Shown here piece after piece: positions 4,870 to 6,251 of a stretch of 6,251 nt of DNA. The notes under the pieces were generated by a model. It ran no database searches. It had not been told where the DNA came from and saw only the letters and a list, made by a program, of their open reading frames with translations. The DNA is taken from NCBI GenBank assembly GCA_902766475.1, contig CACXDQ010000272.1, positions 1-6,251 on the forward strand, written 5' to 3'. Positions within the stretch are counted from its first letter, which is position 1, and each line of letters starts with the position of its first letter. Source of the stretch: an uncultured Eubacteriales bacterium. GTDB taxonomy: Bacteria; Bacillota; Clostridia; Christensenellales; Borkfalkiaceae. The position numbers were made by a program, and so were the translations under genes.

Positions 4870-4892
4870 TATTATGCGTTGTGTGATATGAT
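4864..4892 (+). promoter_or_regulatory. Sigma-A promoter of rarA, extended -10
   Basis: TTGACA (4864-4869) is followed by a 17-bp spacer and TATGAT (4887-4892), with TGA before the -10. Transcription should begin near 4899, giving a leader of about 29 nt. It is the mirror image of the minus-strand promoter at 4790-4818. Confidence 0.8.
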
Positions 4893-4898
4893 ATAAGG

Positions 4899-4927
4899 GT
4901 GGGCTTTTTTATGCCCTTTTTTAAGAT
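4899..4927 (+). promoter_or_regulatory. rarA leader with short hairpin and U-run, lacking a clear Shine-Dalgarno
   Basis: GGGC (4901-4904) and GCCC (4913-4916) form a 4-bp stem with a T-rich loop, followed directly by TTTTTT. This resembles a weak attenuator. No Shine-Dalgarno precedes ATG 4928. GGTGGG (4898-4903) instead sits seven bases before an out-of-frame ATG at 4911, whose 45-codon frame overlaps rarA and ends at 5048. A regulatory role is inference. Confidence 0.3.
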
Positions 4928-6251
4928 ATGGAACAACAGACTTTTTTTGAAAACGAACTATCCGAGCCGCTCGCTTCGAGGCTCAGACCGAAATCTCTCG
5001 ACGAATTTGTGGGGCAAAAGCACCTCATCGGCGAGGGAAAAATATTAAGGCGACTTATAGAAAACGACAATATCGGCTCGATGATATTCTGGGGGCCGCC
5101 CGGAGTGGGTAAAACTACCCTTGCGAGGATAATCGCAAACAAGACCAAGTCGGAATTTGTCGATTTTTCAGCCGTAACGAGCGGAATCAAAGAGATAAAG
5201 CAAGTAATGGAGCAAGCCGAAAAAGCTCGCCGCTTCGGGGAGAGAACTATTCTCTTCGTGGACGAAATACACCGTTTCAACAAGGCGCAGCAAGACGCAT
5301 TTTTGCCATACGTCGAAAAAGGAAGTATTATCCTTATAGGCGCAACGACCGAAAACCCGTCCTTCGAGGTGAACGGCGCACTCTTGTCGAGATGTAAAGT
5401 ATTCGTCTTGCAAGCACTCAAAACCGAAGATATAGCTAAGCTTCTCCGCCATGCGATAGACGACGACAGAGGTTTCGGAAAGCTCAACGTCGAGATGAGC
5501 GACGACGCCGTAAACATGATTGCCGAATTTTCAAACGGCGACGCAAGAAGCGCTCTTTCCACTCTCGAAATGGCTGTTTTAAACGCCGAAACGGACGGAG
5601 ATAAAACAGTAGTTACGCCCGAAACCGTCGAGCAATGCACTTCGAAAAAATCGCTTTTATACGACAAAAAGGGCGAAGAACATTACAATATCATATCCGC
5701 TTTACATAAATCGATGAGAAATTCCGACCCCGACGCCGCCGTTTACTGGCTTGCGAGAATGTTGGAAGCGGGCGAAGACCCTATTTACATTGCAAGGCGT
5801 GTTACGAGATTTGCGAGCGAGGACGTAGGTTTAGCCGATCCGAGAGCTTTGGAAATTGCCGTTGCGGCTTATCAGGCTTGTCATTTCATAGGCATGCCCG
5901 AATGTTCCGTTCACCTTACGGAGGCGGTCGTTTATATGTCGCTTGCACCCAAGTCAAACGCAATGGAAACGGCTTACAACACCGCTAAAATCGACGCTCT
6001 CGAAATGCTTGCAGAGCCCGTTCCTTTAAATATAAGAAACGCACCGACCAAGCTCATGAAAGAACTCGGCTACGGAAAGGGTTACAGATATGCGCACGAC
6101 TATAAAGAAAAGCTAACGGATATGCAATGTCTGCCCGATTCGCTCGTGGGAAGAGAATATTACCGCCCGACCGAAGAGGGGCTTGAAATAAAGTTCAAGA
6201 CGAGGCTTGAAGAGATAAAGGCATGGAAAAAGGCGCAGAGCGAAAACAAAG
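4928..6251 (+). CDS. rarA: Replication-associated recombination protein A (RarA/MgsA), AAA+ ATPase, 3' end outside window
   Basis: This is a clamp-loader-related AAA+ ATPase that acts at stalled or collapsed replication forks and interacts with single-strand-binding protein; the family is conserved from bacteria (MgsA) to yeast (Mgs1) and human WRNIP1. The frame is open from ATG 4928 to the window edge, 441 codons, already near full family length. Motifs seen are ASRLRPKSLDEFVGQKHL (16-33), Walker A GPPGVGKTT (56-64), Walker B LFVDEIHRFNKAQQDAFLP (109-127), sensor 1 GATTENPSFEVN (138-149) and the arginine-finger LSRC (153-156). The C-terminal tetramerisation region contains LARMLEAGEDPIYIARR, RFASEDVGLADP and the SNAMETAY segment typical of RarA. 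Start choice follows the family-like N-terminus MEQQTFFENELSEPLASRLR despite the absence of a Shine-Dalgarno. It has its own promoter; any downstream partner lies outside. Confidence 0.96.
   Translation, partial: MEQQTFFENELSEPLASRLRPKSLDEFVGQKHLIGEGKILRRLIENDNIGSMIFWGPPGVGKTTLARIIANKTKSEFVDFSAVTSGIKEIKQVMEQAEKARRFGERTILFVDEIHRFNKAQQDAFLPYVEKGSIILIGATTENPSFEVNGALLSRCKVFVLQALKTEDIAKLLRHAIDDDRGFGKLNVEMSDDAVNMIAEFSNGDARSALSTLEMAVLNAETDGDKTVVTPETVEQCTSKKSLLYDKKGEEHYNIISALHKSMRNSDPDAAVYWLARMLEAGEDPIYIARRVTRFASEDVGLADPRALEIAVAAYQACHFIGMPECSVHLTEAVVYMSLAPKSNAMETAYNTAKIDALEMLAEPVPLNIRNAPTKLMKELGYGKGYRYAHDYKEKLTDMQCLPDSLVGREYYRPTEEGLEIKFKTRLEEIKAWKKAQSENK

Noticed and set aside
4921..5667. Minus-strand ORFs of 94 and 248 codons
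   Set aside because: They are antisense to rarA, which has clear Walker A, Walker B and sensor motifs; the antisense products are low-complexity Ser-rich shadows.

Overview
The window looks like the chromosome of an endospore-forming or formerly endospore-forming Firmicute of the Clostridia type, moderately AT-rich. It encodes homologues of the sporulation sigma factors SigH and SigG and a YlmC/YmxH-type sporulation protein. It also carries the Firmicute gene pair mrnC-rlmB immediately upstream of sigH. No mobile element, CRISPR array, tRNA or rRNA was seen. The species cannot be named from the sequence.

Layout. (1) From 3160 down to 1, on the minus strand, is a compact operon mrnC - rlmB - sigH - dnaX. 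It is driven by a near-consensus sigma-A promoter with an extended -10 (3132-3160). Genes are separated by 4 bp or overlap by 8 and 13 bp. dnaX runs off the left edge. (2) Minus-strand ymxH (3216-3479) lies upstream of the operon. It is divergent from plus-strand sigG (3652-4425), which has a sigma-G-like promoter and a strong ribosome binding site. (3) The 502-bp gap 4426-4927 is the most unusual part. A strong minus-strand promoter (4790-4818) points into about 350 bp that match no gene I recognise and end at a 10-bp-stem hairpin (4431-4457). This unit contains several inverted repeats, a duplicated 18-bp motif and a possible 49-codon ORF. (4) A second promoter (4864-4892) drives plus-strand rarA, which runs off the right edge. 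The two divergent promoters are exact mirror images around position 4841, with a long dyad between and including their -35 boxes.

How the parts fit. The left operon joins rRNA maturation (Mini-III, 23S rRNA 2'-O-methylation), the early sporulation/transition-state sigma factor and the DNA polymerase III clamp-loader subunit. SigG, probably autoregulated, is the late forespore sigma factor. RarA is a second clamp-loader-related AAA+ protein, acting at stalled forks, so the window carries DnaX and RarA at opposite ends. The main candidates for new biology are the unannotated structured transcription unit with its mirror-symmetric promoter region, and a canonical A AAA AAA slippery heptamer at the end of sigH that would, by -1 frameshifting, read straight into dnaX.
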